Shown here in pieces: positions 24,542 through 33,053 of a stretch of 64,000 nucleotides of DNA; position 1 is the stretch's first letter; every line of letters starts with the position of its first letter. This DNA is from RGIG3528 sp963649295 (lineage in GTDB: Bacteria > Bacillota > Clostridia > Lachnospirales > Lachnospiraceae), in contig CAVJHK010000003.1 of the NCBI GenBank assembly GCA_963649295.1, positions 24,376 to 88,375 of the forward strand, written 5' to 3'. The notes under the pieces are model-generated. The model made no database searches and was not told the origin of the DNA. It was given only the letters and a program-made list of their open reading frames with translations. The position numbers and the translations under genes are program-made.

Positions 24542-26308
24542 TTATCTTGCAAGATCATAATAAAGTCCGCGTTTTGCCATAAGTTCCTCATGCGTACCCT
24601 GTTCCGCAATTCCCTTGTTGCTTATATAAAGGATCTTGTCGGCGTTGCGTATTGTCGAAAGCCTGTGTGCAACGATAAACGAAGTTTTGCCCTTTAAAAG
24701 TATCTGAAGAGCGTCCTGAATCAGCATTTCTGTCTCTGTATCAATTGCGCTTGTCGCTTCGTCAAGTATGATAACGGACGGGTTTTTGAGAACTATTCGT
24801 GCAAAGCTTAAGAGCTGCTTTTCACCTGCCGAGAGCTCAGCTCCCTTTTCTTCGAGCACGTGATTGTAGCCGTCCTTTAATTTCATAATAAATTTATCGG
24901 CAAATATTGTTTTGGCGGCATTAATGCACTCTTCGTCCGTCGCATCCCATCTGCCGTAACGGATGTTATCGATCACCGTTCCCTTAAATATAAAGGGATC
25001 CTGCATCAGGACTCCCACTTCATGACGCAGAGAATAAAGTGTCACGTCACGCACGTCATAGCCGTCAATCGTAACAGAGCCTTTTGTCACATCATAAAAT
25101 CTCGTAAGCATATTTATGATTGTCGTTTTTCCCGCTCCAGTCGGTCCGACAAGAGCAATCATCTGCCCCTGTTTTACGTGCAAATCAAAGTGCTCGAGTA
25201 TATTTCTGCCCTCGTCATAAGCAAACGTAATGTCGTTGAAATCAACATTTCCTTTGACATTCTTTAATACAACCGCATCTTCCTTATCTGCAATCGACAC
25301 CGGATAATCGATTGTCTCAAGCACACGCTCAAGGTTTGAGCTCACCTGTGCAAGCTCCTGAATGATATTTGATATTTGCGACAAGGGATCCTGGAAAGCA
25401 CTCATATAGCTCGTAAACGTAACAACAACGCCTGCCGTAATCATATCGTCGCCGGCAAGTATCATCGAAAGCGCAACACCGTAAATAAAGAGCGTTCCGA
25501 AATTCCAAAACAGCATAACGACCGGGTGATTAAGTCTCGCACGAAGCGTGATGTCCCACCATGCGTCATAGGCTTCTTTATGAATCTGCTTATATTCTTC
25601 CTTATTTTTTTCAACACGGTTGTAATTTTTTACGATTTGCTCACCCATTATCGCTTCCACAAGAAATGCCGCTCTGTTGGAATTTTTTGCGCGGCTCTTT
25701 GTATAAAGCTTTTTTAGAAATGTCCTTATCAAAAAGACAATCGTGAGCATCGGAATTACCGTCGCAAAAACAATCAATGTAAGGCGGGGGCTCAATGAAA
25801 GCATAAATACGGTCACAACAACGATTTTTACAATATAAATCGCAAACATCATTATATAATTCGAAAAGAAATCCGAAAGCGCATTTATGTATTCCGTTAC
25901 CCTTACGACGATTTTTCCGTCGGGGCGGTTGTCAAAATATTCGAATGACAATTTTTGAAGTCTGTTAAAAATGTCCGTGCGGATGTTTGAAATAACCGAA
26001 AGTCCGAGTTTGCCCATGCTTCTCGACTGAATAAACGTCGAAAGTATTTCGATTGCGGCAAGGACCACAAGTCCCGATGCCACAAGCACAAGTTCTTTAT
26101 AATCCTTGTTTATGACCGTGCTGTCGACGATTATTTTGAGAAGTCTCGGCGGAAACAAAGACACAACCGATGCCACAAGCATCATTATCATCACAAGCAC
26201 AAGCGTCTTTTTGTAAGGAATAACGTATGCCATGGTGCGCTTAAACTGCTTAAAATCAACCTTTTTTTCGACCTTTTCGTCTTCAAAGAAAGTATTTCTC
26301 TGTGCCAT
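24542..26308 (-). CDS. ABC exporter half-transporter with consensus ATPase site
   Basis: A 588-residue fusion of a six-helix membrane domain (about 25-320) and an ATPase domain. Walker A is GPTGAGKTT, the signature is LSAGEKQLLSFARI, Walker B with catalytic Glu is VIILDEATSAIDTE, and the H-loop is IVAHRLSTI. It pairs with the upstream-encoded half whose catalytic residue is altered, which gives a heterodimeric multidrug-type exporter (LmrCD/BmrCD/TM287-288 class). It follows that gene by 5 bp with GGAGG before the ATG. The substrate is unknown; drugs, lipids or peptides are possible. Confidence 0.92.
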   Translation of the reverse strand: MAQRNTFFEDEKVEKKVDFKQFKRTMAYVIPYKKTLVLVMIMMLVASVVSLFPPRLLKIIVDSTVINKDYKELVLVASGLVVLAAIEILSTFIQSRSMGKLGLSVISNIRTDIFNRLQKLSFEYFDNRPDGKIVVRVTEYINALSDFFSNYIMMFAIYIVKIVVVTVFMLSLSPRLTLIVFATVIPMLTIVFLIRTFLKKLYTKSRAKNSNRAAFLVEAIMGEQIVKNYNRVEKNKEEYKQIHKEAYDAWWDITLRARLNHPVVMLFWNFGTLFIYGVALSMILAGDDMITAGVVVTFTSYMSAFQDPLSQISNIIQELAQVSSNLERVLETIDYPVSIADKEDAVVLKNVKGNVDFNDITFAYDEGRNILEHFDLHVKQGQMIALVGPTGAGKTTIINMLTRFYDVTKGSVTIDGYDVRDVTLYSLRHEVGVLMQDPFIFKGTVIDNIRYGRWDATDEECINAAKTIFADKFIMKLKDGYNHVLEEKGAELSAGEKQLLSFARIVLKNPSVIILDEATSAIDTETEMLIQDALQILLKGKTSFIVAHRLSTIRNADKILYISNKGIAEQGTHEELMAKRGLYYDLAR

Positions 26309-26313
26309 ACGGG

Positions 26314-28140
26314 TTATTCCTCCTTTCCTGACTTTTTGTCCGCATCGATGATTTCCGCCGCTTCTGCCTGCTGGATGTTGTATACCCTCGCAAAGCTTCC
26401 GTTTAATTTCATAAGTTCGTTAAAAGTACCGCGCTCCGTAATGCGTCCGTCTTTTAAATAAATTATCTCATCGCAGTTCACAACCGACGAAAATCTGTGT
26501 GCGGTAATAATAACCGTCTTTTCGGAAAAATTATCCTTTATGTTTTGCAAGAGCGCTCTTTCCGTATTAACGTCAAGCGCACTTGTGGAATCGTCAAGTA
26601 TATAAATCGGCGCATTCTTTAAAAATGCTCTCGCAATCGACACACGCTGCTTCTGTCCGCCCGAAATTCCGAGTCCGCGCTCTCCCACAACAGTCTTATA
26701 TCTGTCCGCAAGCGCATCGATAAACTTGTTTGCTTTGGCCTGTGTTGCGGCTTCCGTAACCATCCTTTTGTCGATATCGGGTCTTGAATATGCAATATTT
26801 GACTCAATCGTATTCGAAAACAGAAATACATCCTGGAATACATAGGAATACATGTCACGAAGATTTTTGAGGCTGTAATCCTTTATGTCAAAATTGTCGA
26901 TTATAATTTCTCCGGACGTAATGTCACGTATTCTCACAAGAGTTTTTAACAGCACACTCTTTCCCGAGCCCGTTTCGCCGACGATTCCGAGTTTTTTGCC
27001 ATAGGGGATGTCAAGATTTATGTCGCTCAAGATATCCTGTCCGTCAATATTCACGTAAACATCTTTCATCGTGATATGCGGTGTATCCGAGTGATACGGA
27101 GCTGTCTTTTGGTCCTTAACCTCGCTCTCCTTTTCCATATAATGCTTGAGCTCCAGTCCCGCAATCGTCTGCTGCTGCATATTGAATATATGGTTATTCA
27201 AATTTGTTATGTTGGTCATTATACGCAAAACATAAGTTGCGGACGTAAGGATATAACCGATTGAAAGGTTTCCCGAAATAGCAAGAAGCGCACCGATTAC
27301 AATCGTGCTTATATAAGCCACCTGCTTAATCGTGTTGAATGTCAAATCAAATTTTGACGAAAGCCAGATCTGCTTAAGTCTTGACGCCTTAAAGCTTTGG
27401 TTGACATTTTCGAATTTCTGCTTTTCCAATTCCTCATTGGTAAACGACCTTACTATACGTACCGCCGCAACGTTTTCCTGTACCGTCAGGTTCATAAGTG
27501 CGCTTTGGTCACGGATTTCCTTAAAGTTAAGACGCGCCTGACGCTTAAATTCCAATACCGTATGCACAAGATACGGCATAAGAAGAAGCGGAACAATAAG
27601 AAATCTCACGTTAAGCGTCGTAATTAAAGTAAGCACCGTGCAAAACGTAAAAACGGAATCCATAAGATAAGGAATACGATGTGCAAAAAGTTCCTTAAAC
27701 ATTACCGTATCGCCGTTTAATATTTGCAAAAGCTCACCCGAGTTATAATTTGCGATCGTTTGCGAATCAAGCTCCATGAGCTTTTCAAATGTCGCATGTC
27801 TGAGCTCTGTTTCAAGATTCAAGCCGACTCTCTCCTGAATCAGATCCCGTATATAAATAAGAACGATCCTTGTGAGTATCAATATCGCATAAACAAAAGC
27901 GACATTAAAGAAAAGTTCCATCGAATGAACTTCTCCGTGCGTACCGTCAAGAAGAAAATGAAACATTTTCCCGGATTTTTCCGTCACTTCCTCACTTCTG
28001 ATACAATAATCGATGAGAATTCCCGTAAGCATGGGAAGAAGAAGCTCCGAAAGAACTCCGACGAGACTCATGATTTCCGCAATCGTTGCAAAAAACATGC
28101 TCTTTTTGAAATATTTAAATCCGAATTTCAGGGTTTCCAT
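26314..28140 (-). CDS. ABC exporter half-transporter with degenerate ATPase site
   Basis: A 608-residue fusion of a membrane domain and an ATPase. Walker A is GETGSGKS and the signature is GISGGQKQRVSIARAF. Walker B ends IYILDDSTSALDV with Asp where the catalytic Glu is expected; the H-loop His is kept (ITAHRFSS). One degenerate and one consensus half is the hallmark of asymmetric heterodimeric exporters. It is transcribed after the nitroreductase gene and before the consensus half. Confidence 0.92.
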   Translation of the reverse strand: METLKFGFKYFKKSMFFATIAEIMSLVGVLSELLLPMLTGILIDYCIRSEEVTEKSGKMFHFLLDGTHGEVHSMELFFNVAFVYAILILTRIVLIYIRDLIQERVGLNLETELRHATFEKLMELDSQTIANYNSGELLQILNGDTVMFKELFAHRIPYLMDSVFTFCTVLTLITTLNVRFLIVPLLLMPYLVHTVLEFKRQARLNFKEIRDQSALMNLTVQENVAAVRIVRSFTNEELEKQKFENVNQSFKASRLKQIWLSSKFDLTFNTIKQVAYISTIVIGALLAISGNLSIGYILTSATYVLRIMTNITNLNNHIFNMQQQTIAGLELKHYMEKESEVKDQKTAPYHSDTPHITMKDVYVNIDGQDILSDINLDIPYGKKLGIVGETGSGKSVLLKTLVRIRDITSGEIIIDNFDIKDYSLKNLRDMYSYVFQDVFLFSNTIESNIAYSRPDIDKRMVTEAATQAKANKFIDALADRYKTVVGERGLGISGGQKQRVSIARAFLKNAPIYILDDSTSALDVNTERALLQNIKDNFSEKTVIITAHRFSSVVNCDEIIYLKDGRITERGTFNELMKLNGSFARVYNIQQAEAAEIIDADKKSGKEE

Positions 28141-28182
28141 GTTGTACTCTCCCGTTATTTAAAATAATTTTAAAGCAAATCT

Positions 28183-28238
28183 TTATTCAACAGCCGTGAC
28201 AACCATGTTTTTATTCGATAACCGTGATAACCGATTTT
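28183..28238 (-). repeat. 28-bp direct duplication at the nitroreductase stop codon
   Basis: The segment 28211-28238 (last codons, VITVIE-stop) is repeated at 28183-28210 just downstream, with 21 of 28 bases identical and mostly transition differences. The copy reads VVTAVE-stop in its own frame. The period is not a multiple of three. Confidence 0.8.
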
Positions 28239-28825
28239 TTGTCTTTTTTCGGAACGCAGGTATTTCCGTCCGCGTCCAAAAAATATTTTGTGTCGCCCTC
28301 AAATTCAGTAATATACGACTTAAATTTGGGATATCCGAAGGCGATTACGGAATGCAGTATCTTTTCTTCGGAAAGATCCAAAAGTTCCTTTATCGCTTTT
28401 CTGTCGATAGCTCCCATTATGCAGCTGCCCACGCCGTACATCCAGGCGCACGCGGTCATATTTCCGATTGCAAGTCCCGCGTCCGTATCGGATGCCGGTG
28501 CAATGCCCGTATCTTCAATAACCGCGATAAAAAAGTCGGGGATTTCATTTGCATTTGGAGTACCGAGTTCCTTCGGCAATGCTCCCGCATATTTTACAAG
28601 CAAATTTATTTTTTTGACATATTCGGAATTTTTAACCACAACAAATTTCATTGCCTGCCTGTTCATTCCACAGCTTGAAATCCTTCCCGCTTCCGCAATT
28701 TTGTCAATTATCTCATCTGCCACATGACGCTGTAAAAATTTTCTGTATGTCCTTTTTGTTTCAAAAAAAGCTTTTATGTCTCCGTCACTTTTTATTTCAT
28801 TAATTTTTATTTCGTCAAAGTCCAT
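28211..28825 (-). CDS. Nitroreductase family FMN-dependent oxidoreductase
   Basis: A 204-residue nitroreductase-fold protein. Early FMN-contact residues are in TKRTYRKFLQRHV (RTYRKF), and SCGMNRQAMKFVVVKNS matches the SPSxxNxQPW-type loop. The later segment GLAIGNMTACAWMYGVGSC and IAFGYPKFK complete the FMN site. It probably reduces quinones, flavins or nitro-compounds with NAD(P)H. It is first in a possible operon with the two ABC exporter halves. Confidence 0.88.
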   Translation of the reverse strand: MDFDEIKINEIKSDGDIKAFFETKRTYRKFLQRHVADEIIDKIAEAGRISSCGMNRQAMKFVVVKNSEYVKKINLLVKYAGALPKELGTPNANEIPDFFIAVIEDTGIAPASDTDAGLAIGNMTACAWMYGVGSCIMGAIDRKAIKELLDLSEEKILHSVIAFGYPKFKSYITEFEGDTKYFLDADGNTCVPKKDKKSVITVIE

Positions 28826-28892
28826 TTTTCCTCCTTAAAATTCCCTTTAAAATCGGCATAATCCCGCAAAAAGCCGTCATAAACAAAGTAGC

Positions 28893-30131
28893 TTAAAACA
28901 ATTCCTGCGTAACATTGTCCCAATCAAGGTCGTCAACATTGTGAAGAACAATTCCGCATTTTGCCTTCATGTAAAAATTTTTGAGTACAACGTGCTTGAT
29001 ATGCTGCTCCGGAAGACCGCAAATAAAAATTCCGTTTCCGCCTACGGTTTCTGATGTAACATCCCTAAAAACAAGATTTCTGAAAAACGGCGTGCCACTT
29101 CCCGCTTCCTCGGGGCGATTGTAGTCGTTTACGTCAAGCCCGTAATAGTTGTCTATATAAAGTGCGCCTCTGAACCATTTGCAATCCTTAAAATAATTTT
29201 CGTTTGCATAATAATGCTTAATGCGCTCAAAGACGATGTCGGTAACTACAGCACCTCTTCCGCGCGGTGCCTTTACCGCCGCAAAGCTGAACGTGTCAAG
29301 GAATTCGCAGTCATGAACATATACGTTTCTGACTCCGCCCGACATTTCGCTTCCCATAACAACTCCCCAGCCGTATTTGAAGGTGTTATTGTATATTTCG
29401 ATATTTTCGGAAGCAATGCCGACACGCCTTCCTTCCGCATCGCGTCCCGACTTAATTGCAATGCAGTCGTCTCCGCTTGCGATAAGCGAGTTTCTCACAA
29501 CGCAATTGTCGCATGAATCAAGGTCAAGCCCGTCATTATTGAAAACTTTTCCGTAAATATTTCCGTCTTCGTCAAAACGGGAATGAATTTCCATATTTTC
29601 GATAAGAACATTTTTGCAGTACAAAAGATGTAAGCACCACGCCGGCGAATGGCGCACCTTTACACCCGTAATCGTGACGCCGTCCGTATTTCTTATACAA
29701 ATCGTGCGCCCGCGCTTAGGTCCGTTTTCGGTAAGCTCCTTTTCAAACAATACCGTGCCGCTTCCGTCTATCGTGCCTGTGCCGTTAATCGTTATATTCT
29801 TATGAATTACAGCGTGCGGGTTTGATATTTCATTGTTTTCACAGTCACCCTTAACATTTATGAGGCTTGCAAAGCAGGGTTGAGTAAGTCCCTCATAGCC
29901 GTATTTAAAAACCTGATAATCAGCTGTATCCTCGCTTCCCTTTAAGCGCCCGTTTACGGTAAGCGTCATGTCTCCCTTTAAAAACAACGCTCCCGTTATA
30001 AATATTCCTTCCGGAATAAGCACCGTGTCACCGTTCATGCAAGCATCTATCACTTTTTGAATTGCGCGTGTGTTAAGTGTTTTTCCGTCGCCCACAGCTC
30101 CGTATTTTGTTACATCAAGTATATTTCCCAT
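28893..30131 (-). CDS. GH28 family glycoside hydrolase (polygalacturonase-like), cytosolic
   Basis: A 412-residue right-handed beta-helix. It begins ILDVTKYGAVGDGKTLNTRAI, the typical GH28 start, and has no signal peptide. The catalytic aspartates are in FNNDGLDLDSCDN and IASGDDCIAIKSG, with the substrate-binding GSEMSGG and KAPRGRGAVV positions. The pattern fits exo-acting enzymes that remove galacturonate from oligogalacturonides. Absence of an export signal implies action on imported oligomers, feeding UxuB and UxuA. Confidence 0.9.
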   Translation of the reverse strand: MGNILDVTKYGAVGDGKTLNTRAIQKVIDACMNGDTVLIPEGIFITGALFLKGDMTLTVNGRLKGSEDTADYQVFKYGYEGLTQPCFASLINVKGDCENNEISNPHAVIHKNITINGTGTIDGSGTVLFEKELTENGPKRGRTICIRNTDGVTITGVKVRHSPAWCLHLLYCKNVLIENMEIHSRFDEDGNIYGKVFNNDGLDLDSCDNCVVRNSLIASGDDCIAIKSGRDAEGRRVGIASENIEIYNNTFKYGWGVVMGSEMSGGVRNVYVHDCEFLDTFSFAAVKAPRGRGAVVTDIVFERIKHYYANENYFKDCKWFRGALYIDNYYGLDVNDYNRPEEAGSGTPFFRNLVFRDVTSETVGGNGIFICGLPEQHIKHVVLKNFYMKAKCGIVLHNVDDLDWDNVTQELF

Positions 30132-30149
30132 ATTTACAAATTCGCTCCT

Positions 30150-30210
30150 TTTTTAATGGATATTCCGCTCTTTTTTTATGGATATTCCGTAATAAAAAAG
30201 ATGTTCCGTA
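30150..30210 (-). repeat. Roughly 21-bp imperfect tandem repeat in the GH28 leader
   Basis: ATGGATATTCCG occurs at two successive positions and a decayed ATGTTCCG unit follows, each separated by a T- or A-rich run. On the minus strand the units end in AAAAAAAGAGC and AAAAAAGGAGC; the second one is the ribosome site of the GH28 gene. Confidence 0.7.
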
Positions 30211-30290
30211 AACTCATTTATAGCACACCGCAGGTTTACTGTCACTAAATTAAAAATTATTTTTGATAATCATCTTATTATTCTTTTTGC

Positions 30291-30320
30291 AAAAAAAGAG
30301 AGCAATATAAATTTGCTCTC
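30291..30320 (-). terminator. Intrinsic terminator of the 30395-31874 toxin-antitoxin operon
   Basis: GAGAGCAA (30298-30305) pairs with TTGCTCTC (30313-30320). On the minus strand the stem is followed by TTTTTTT. Confidence 0.88.
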
Positions 30321-30394
30321 CCGTATGCGTTAATGTCGGCATGACAAAAGGACCATATATCTTTACATAATCCTCACATCAATTATTTTTTAAT

Positions 30395-31423
30395 TCAGAT
30401 TTGTAAGCTTTCGGCATATTTAAACTGAATAATATCTCTTGGTGCAGTTTTAACATATGCCTGCTCTTTATGCATAAAGTTTATTATTTCATTCTTAGTC
30501 ATTTTCCCAAGCTTTTCTATTACCATATCCAAAATCCTTTTCTCCTCATCTGATAATTCAGAAAAAGTTTGTCTCCCGCTCAAAGAAAAATGATAAGCAT
30601 TTGTCTCACCCATATCAACCTCTTCACAGGGAACATCCTTTAGATCAATTATGGAATTATGCCCCACCGGAACAGCTCCCATCGGAAGTGCTTGATATAC
30701 CAGGCCCGTAATTGCAAATCCTCTTTTTTTATAAGATAAGGCATCTGCATACCACATAAGCTTCATCAATTTTACCTTATAAAGACTTGTCACCTTATTT
30801 GATAATGCAAAATATCTGATTACCTCAACAACTTTATCCAATGACAGCTCAGTATTGCCATGAAACATTTGATTTCCGCGAAACCTTGCGTAGCTCGCTT
30901 CAATTGCTTTTCTGAGATAGGCATCTTGGTCTTCCTCATATAAAGAAGTTGCTGCCGCCAAATATTTTTGATAGGACTCTGACGACAGATTTGCTTTCGC
31001 TCCATATAAGAGAGACAAAAACCACTCAGGATCCTTATCTATTTTCTTAAGAATAGTATCATGCGCCCTATCCTGCACCTGGTGACTTTCGTATCTTGTA
31101 ATCGTTTTACCGCCCCAACCCAACAATAAGCACAAATCGCTTTGACTTATACCATACTTTGCCCGAATTCCTCCTATTTGCGCGGAAGTCAAAAGTCCTT
31201 CCTTTTTTCTGTATGCATCCTTTAATCTAATGTCATTGACCTGCATCTGCTGCTCATCCATATAGAGTTCGTCTGCCAAATCACAAAATAAATACGATGC
31301 CTCATAATCAATTATGCTATTCTTAAATTCAGCCTGCTCCATAACAAGAACGGTTTTCACTTCATGCTCTTCCATACAGCATGAGCAAATTCTCTTTTCA
31401 CTTTTAATGACCTTCATGTTCAT
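30395..31423 (-). CDS. MqsA/YgiT-like antitoxin fused to a Panacea (SocA/DUF4065) domain
   Basis: A 342-residue protein. The N-terminus has a short Cys motif (ICSCCMEEH) and then an MqsA-type helix-turn-helix, GGIRAKYGISQSDLCLLLGW with KTITRYE (about 85-120). The C-terminal part (about 195-330: KLMKLMWYADALSYKKRG, YQALPMGAVP) matches the Panacea/SocA-like domain known from chaperone-type antitoxins. It should neutralise the toxin encoded just upstream and repress the operon. The start overlaps the toxin stop by four bases (ATGA), with AGGAGG 7 bases before it. A terminator follows. Confidence 0.82.
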   Translation of the reverse strand: MNMKVIKSEKRICSCCMEEHEVKTVLVMEQAEFKNSIIDYEASYLFCDLADELYMDEQQMQVNDIRLKDAYRKKEGLLTSAQIGGIRAKYGISQSDLCLLLGWGGKTITRYESHQVQDRAHDTILKKIDKDPEWFLSLLYGAKANLSSESYQKYLAAATSLYEEDQDAYLRKAIEASYARFRGNQMFHGNTELSLDKVVEVIRYFALSNKVTSLYKVKLMKLMWYADALSYKKRGFAITGLVYQALPMGAVPVGHNSIIDLKDVPCEEVDMGETNAYHFSLSGRQTFSELSDEEKRILDMVIEKLGKMTKNEIINFMHKEQAYVKTAPRDIIQFKYAESLQI

Positions 31424-31710
31424 GAAAAAGCCTCCTGTTTCTTCTTATAAGGGAACATTTCCGGGGTAAATGATTTTTCTGCAAAATGAAACGACATTAC
31501 AAAAGTAGTTGCATTTCCATAAAATCCCAATAGTTCAACTCTTATCTTAATATATACATCTTCTGTCCCGTTATAGACCTTTCCAAATTCACGCATCTCG
31601 CTTCTTTTAGGAAATCTGATATCCTTTACTGTCTGCATATAGTCTTCTGCGGATAGCATTAATAATTCTCTTTTTAATGCATCTGTGGGATTTTCATCAG
31701 GGAATAGCAT
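31420..31710 (-). CDS. MqsR-like toxin, C-terminal part (frame-shifted from 31713-31874)
   Basis: A 96-residue frame. ELLMLSAEDYMQTVKDI, then DVYIKIRVELL and FVMSFHFAEK, resemble the C-terminal core of MqsR/RelE-superfamily toxins found in Firmicutes. It has no ribosome site in front of its ATG. Reading upstream in the same frame gives a sensible NQYTVN continuation of the adjacent 53-residue frame. Most likely this is the second half of one toxin gene disrupted at an A7 run. The ATGA overlap with the antitoxin is typical of toxin-antitoxin pairs. The family assignment is by eye and moderate. Confidence 0.6.
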   Translation of the reverse strand: MLFPDENPTDALKRELLMLSAEDYMQTVKDIRFPKRSEMREFGKVYNGTEDVYIKIRVELLGFYGNATTFVMSFHFAEKSFTPEMFPYKKKQEAFS

Positions 31711-31712
31711 AT

Positions 31713-31874
31713 TTACGGTATATTGATTTGTATATTTTTTTCACGTTTTTCGTCAACAACACGCTTAGCCTGAAAATTTATTTGCGCACCATTATTTAAT
31801 GCAAATTTCAAATCTTGGATATATGCTTTTACTTCTGATTCACTTTCAATTCGAGTTTTTGTTTCTTCAATCAT
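31713..31874 (-). CDS. MqsR-like toxin, N-terminal part (small frame with its own ribosome site)
   Basis: A 53-residue frame starting MIEETKTRIESESEVKAYIQ, preceded by AGAGGGG and downstream of a consensus promoter, so this is the real translation start of the operon. VKAYIQDLKFALNNG looks like the first helices of MqsR-type toxins. It stops two bases before the ATG of the 96-residue frame. One extra A (or a -1 slip) at the minus-strand A7 run (31741-31735) would fuse both parts into about 151 residues. Confidence 0.6.
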   Translation of the reverse strand: MIEETKTRIESESEVKAYIQDLKFALNNGAQINFQAKRVVDEKREKNIQINIP

Positions 31875-31889
31875 CCCATCCCCTCTAAA

Positions 31890-31937
31890 GTATCAATTGA
31901 TACCAATCATTATGCATCCATAATTCGGTTTTGTCAA
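31890..31937 (-). promoter_or_regulatory. Promoter and operator of the MqsR/MqsA-Panacea operon
   Basis: Minus strand TTGACA (31937-31932), a 17-bp spacer and CATAAT (31914-31909). The perfect 14-bp palindrome GTATCAATTGATAC (31890-31903) covers the expected transcription start, an ideal place for antitoxin autorepression. Confidence 0.82.
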
Positions 31938-31992
31938 CCCATGCTTAACTCCTATATTTCAGGATGTAACACATCAAATCATTCTTTTCCCG

Positions 31993-32385
31993 TTAATTCA
32001 GCCAATCCCGTTCAATTGTCCGCTCCAGTTCAACAAACATATCATAATATTTTTCTTTTGTACGGCTAATGATATCCATTGCAATTGCCGCATTATATGC
32101 ATGCGTCACGTTGTTTTTTGACACAAGTGCGTCAAGCCATGCCTCTTCATCTCCGATCATTCCCGCCTTATATGCAGTTTTCAAAATTGCTCTCGGTGAA
32201 CCTGTGGCGTTGTCGGTATAACCGGCATTCTCAAGTATTTCCTTCATAGCCTTCCACGCCTGCTCAAAACATATTTCATATAATCCGACAATACCTGCTG
32301 TTTCCACATTTTTATATGGTTCCTCATAAGAAAAAATATCTTTCAAATTGACCAATGCCGCCTTAAAGTTTTCAAATTTTTTCAT
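31993..32385 (-). CDS. HEPN-family protein, HI0074-type partner of a minimal nucleotidyltransferase
   Basis: A 130-residue helical protein with the HI0074-like nucleotidyltransferase-substrate-binding pattern: FENFKAALVNLKD, FEQAWKAMKEILENAGY, SPRAILKTAYKAGMI and LVSKNNVTHAYN. In HEPN toxins the last motif is R-x4-6-H; here Lys stands where Arg is expected, so RNase activity is doubtful. The start at 32385 (MKKFENF) overlaps the MNT gene by 14 bp, with AAGGA upstream. The longer open frame upstream is only the alternate frame of the MNT gene. Confidence 0.8.
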   Translation of the reverse strand: MKKFENFKAALVNLKDIFSYEEPYKNVETAGIVGLYEICFEQAWKAMKEILENAGYTDNATGSPRAILKTAYKAGMIGDEEAWLDALVSKNNVTHAYNAAIAMDIISRTKEKYYDMFVELERTIERDWLN

Positions 32386-32683
32386 ACAATAACATTCCTT
32401 CACGTTCAATCGAAGCCAATAATTCATCAGTAACAGTTTTATCAGTATCCACAACATCAAATTCAAGGAGAGTCGACGTTGTATCATTAATATCAAGTAT
32501 AAATTTGCTGCTCTCTCCCCCGCAAAAAGCCAGATCGATATCGCTGCGTTCTTTAAAATCACCTCTCGCCCTCGATCCGAAAAGAATAACCTTTTCAACG
32601 CTGCAGCTCTTTGCGATTTCAATAATTTCCTGTATTACATTATTTTTTATTCCGGTTTTCCGGGAGATCCAATCTATATCCAT
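32372..32683 (-). CDS. Minimal nucleotidyltransferase (MntA-like)
   Basis: A 103-residue MNT-fold protein with the catalytic motif FGSRARGDFKERSDIDLAF (GSx10DxD). A further acidic position is LLEFDVVDTD. In MNT-HEPN (type VII) systems this enzyme adenylylates its HEPN partner as the antidote; other family members act on small molecules. It is the first gene of a two-gene unit, overlapping the HEPN gene. AAAGGTG lies 5 bases before the ATG. Confidence 0.85.
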   Translation of the reverse strand: MDIDWISRKTGIKNNVIQEIIEIAKSCSVEKVILFGSRARGDFKERSDIDLAFCGGESSKFILDINDTTSTLLEFDVVDTDKTVTDELLASIEREGMLLYEKI

Positions 32684-33053
32684 AAAAACACCTTTTTAAA
32701 TTTCCTTTAAACAATAGCATTACAAATCCCGCAATCAATTATCAAGCCTATTCGCAGCTCTTTTACGGTCGATTATTTCATAATCTGCGATAAGCTTCAT
32801 TATACACTATCTTTTTTAATTAGTCATTTACATTCATCTCAAAAATATTACAGAGCGACGATTTACAATTTCCGATTTTCATTTATAAAAAAATTATAAA
32901 TTGTTAGCACTCTCTATTGACGAGTGCTAACAATCGTGATATAACGTGTTCAGAACAAAGGAAGAGAGAAAAAAAAGAAAAACTTCTCTCACATAATGTT
33001 CCGATACCAATAACAAAAATTAAAAACCTGTATAACGAAAGGAAGGATGACTT
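32684..33053. other. Intergenic region between MNT and hsp20
   Basis: This 370-bp AT-rich stretch holds the hsp20 promoter and CIRCE element near its right end, and the leader of the MNT gene at its left end. I see no additional gene. Confidence 0.6.
32904..32945 (+). promoter_or_regulatory. CIRCE element (HrcA operator) overlapping the hsp20 promoter
   Basis: TTAGCACTC (32904-32912), a 9-bp spacer and GAGTGCTAA (32922-32930) form a perfect CIRCE inverted repeat. The promoter TTGACG (32917-32922), a 17-bp spacer and TATAAC (32940-32945, with extended TGA) is embedded in it. Heat-shock control by the HrcA repressor is therefore expected. Confidence 0.95.
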
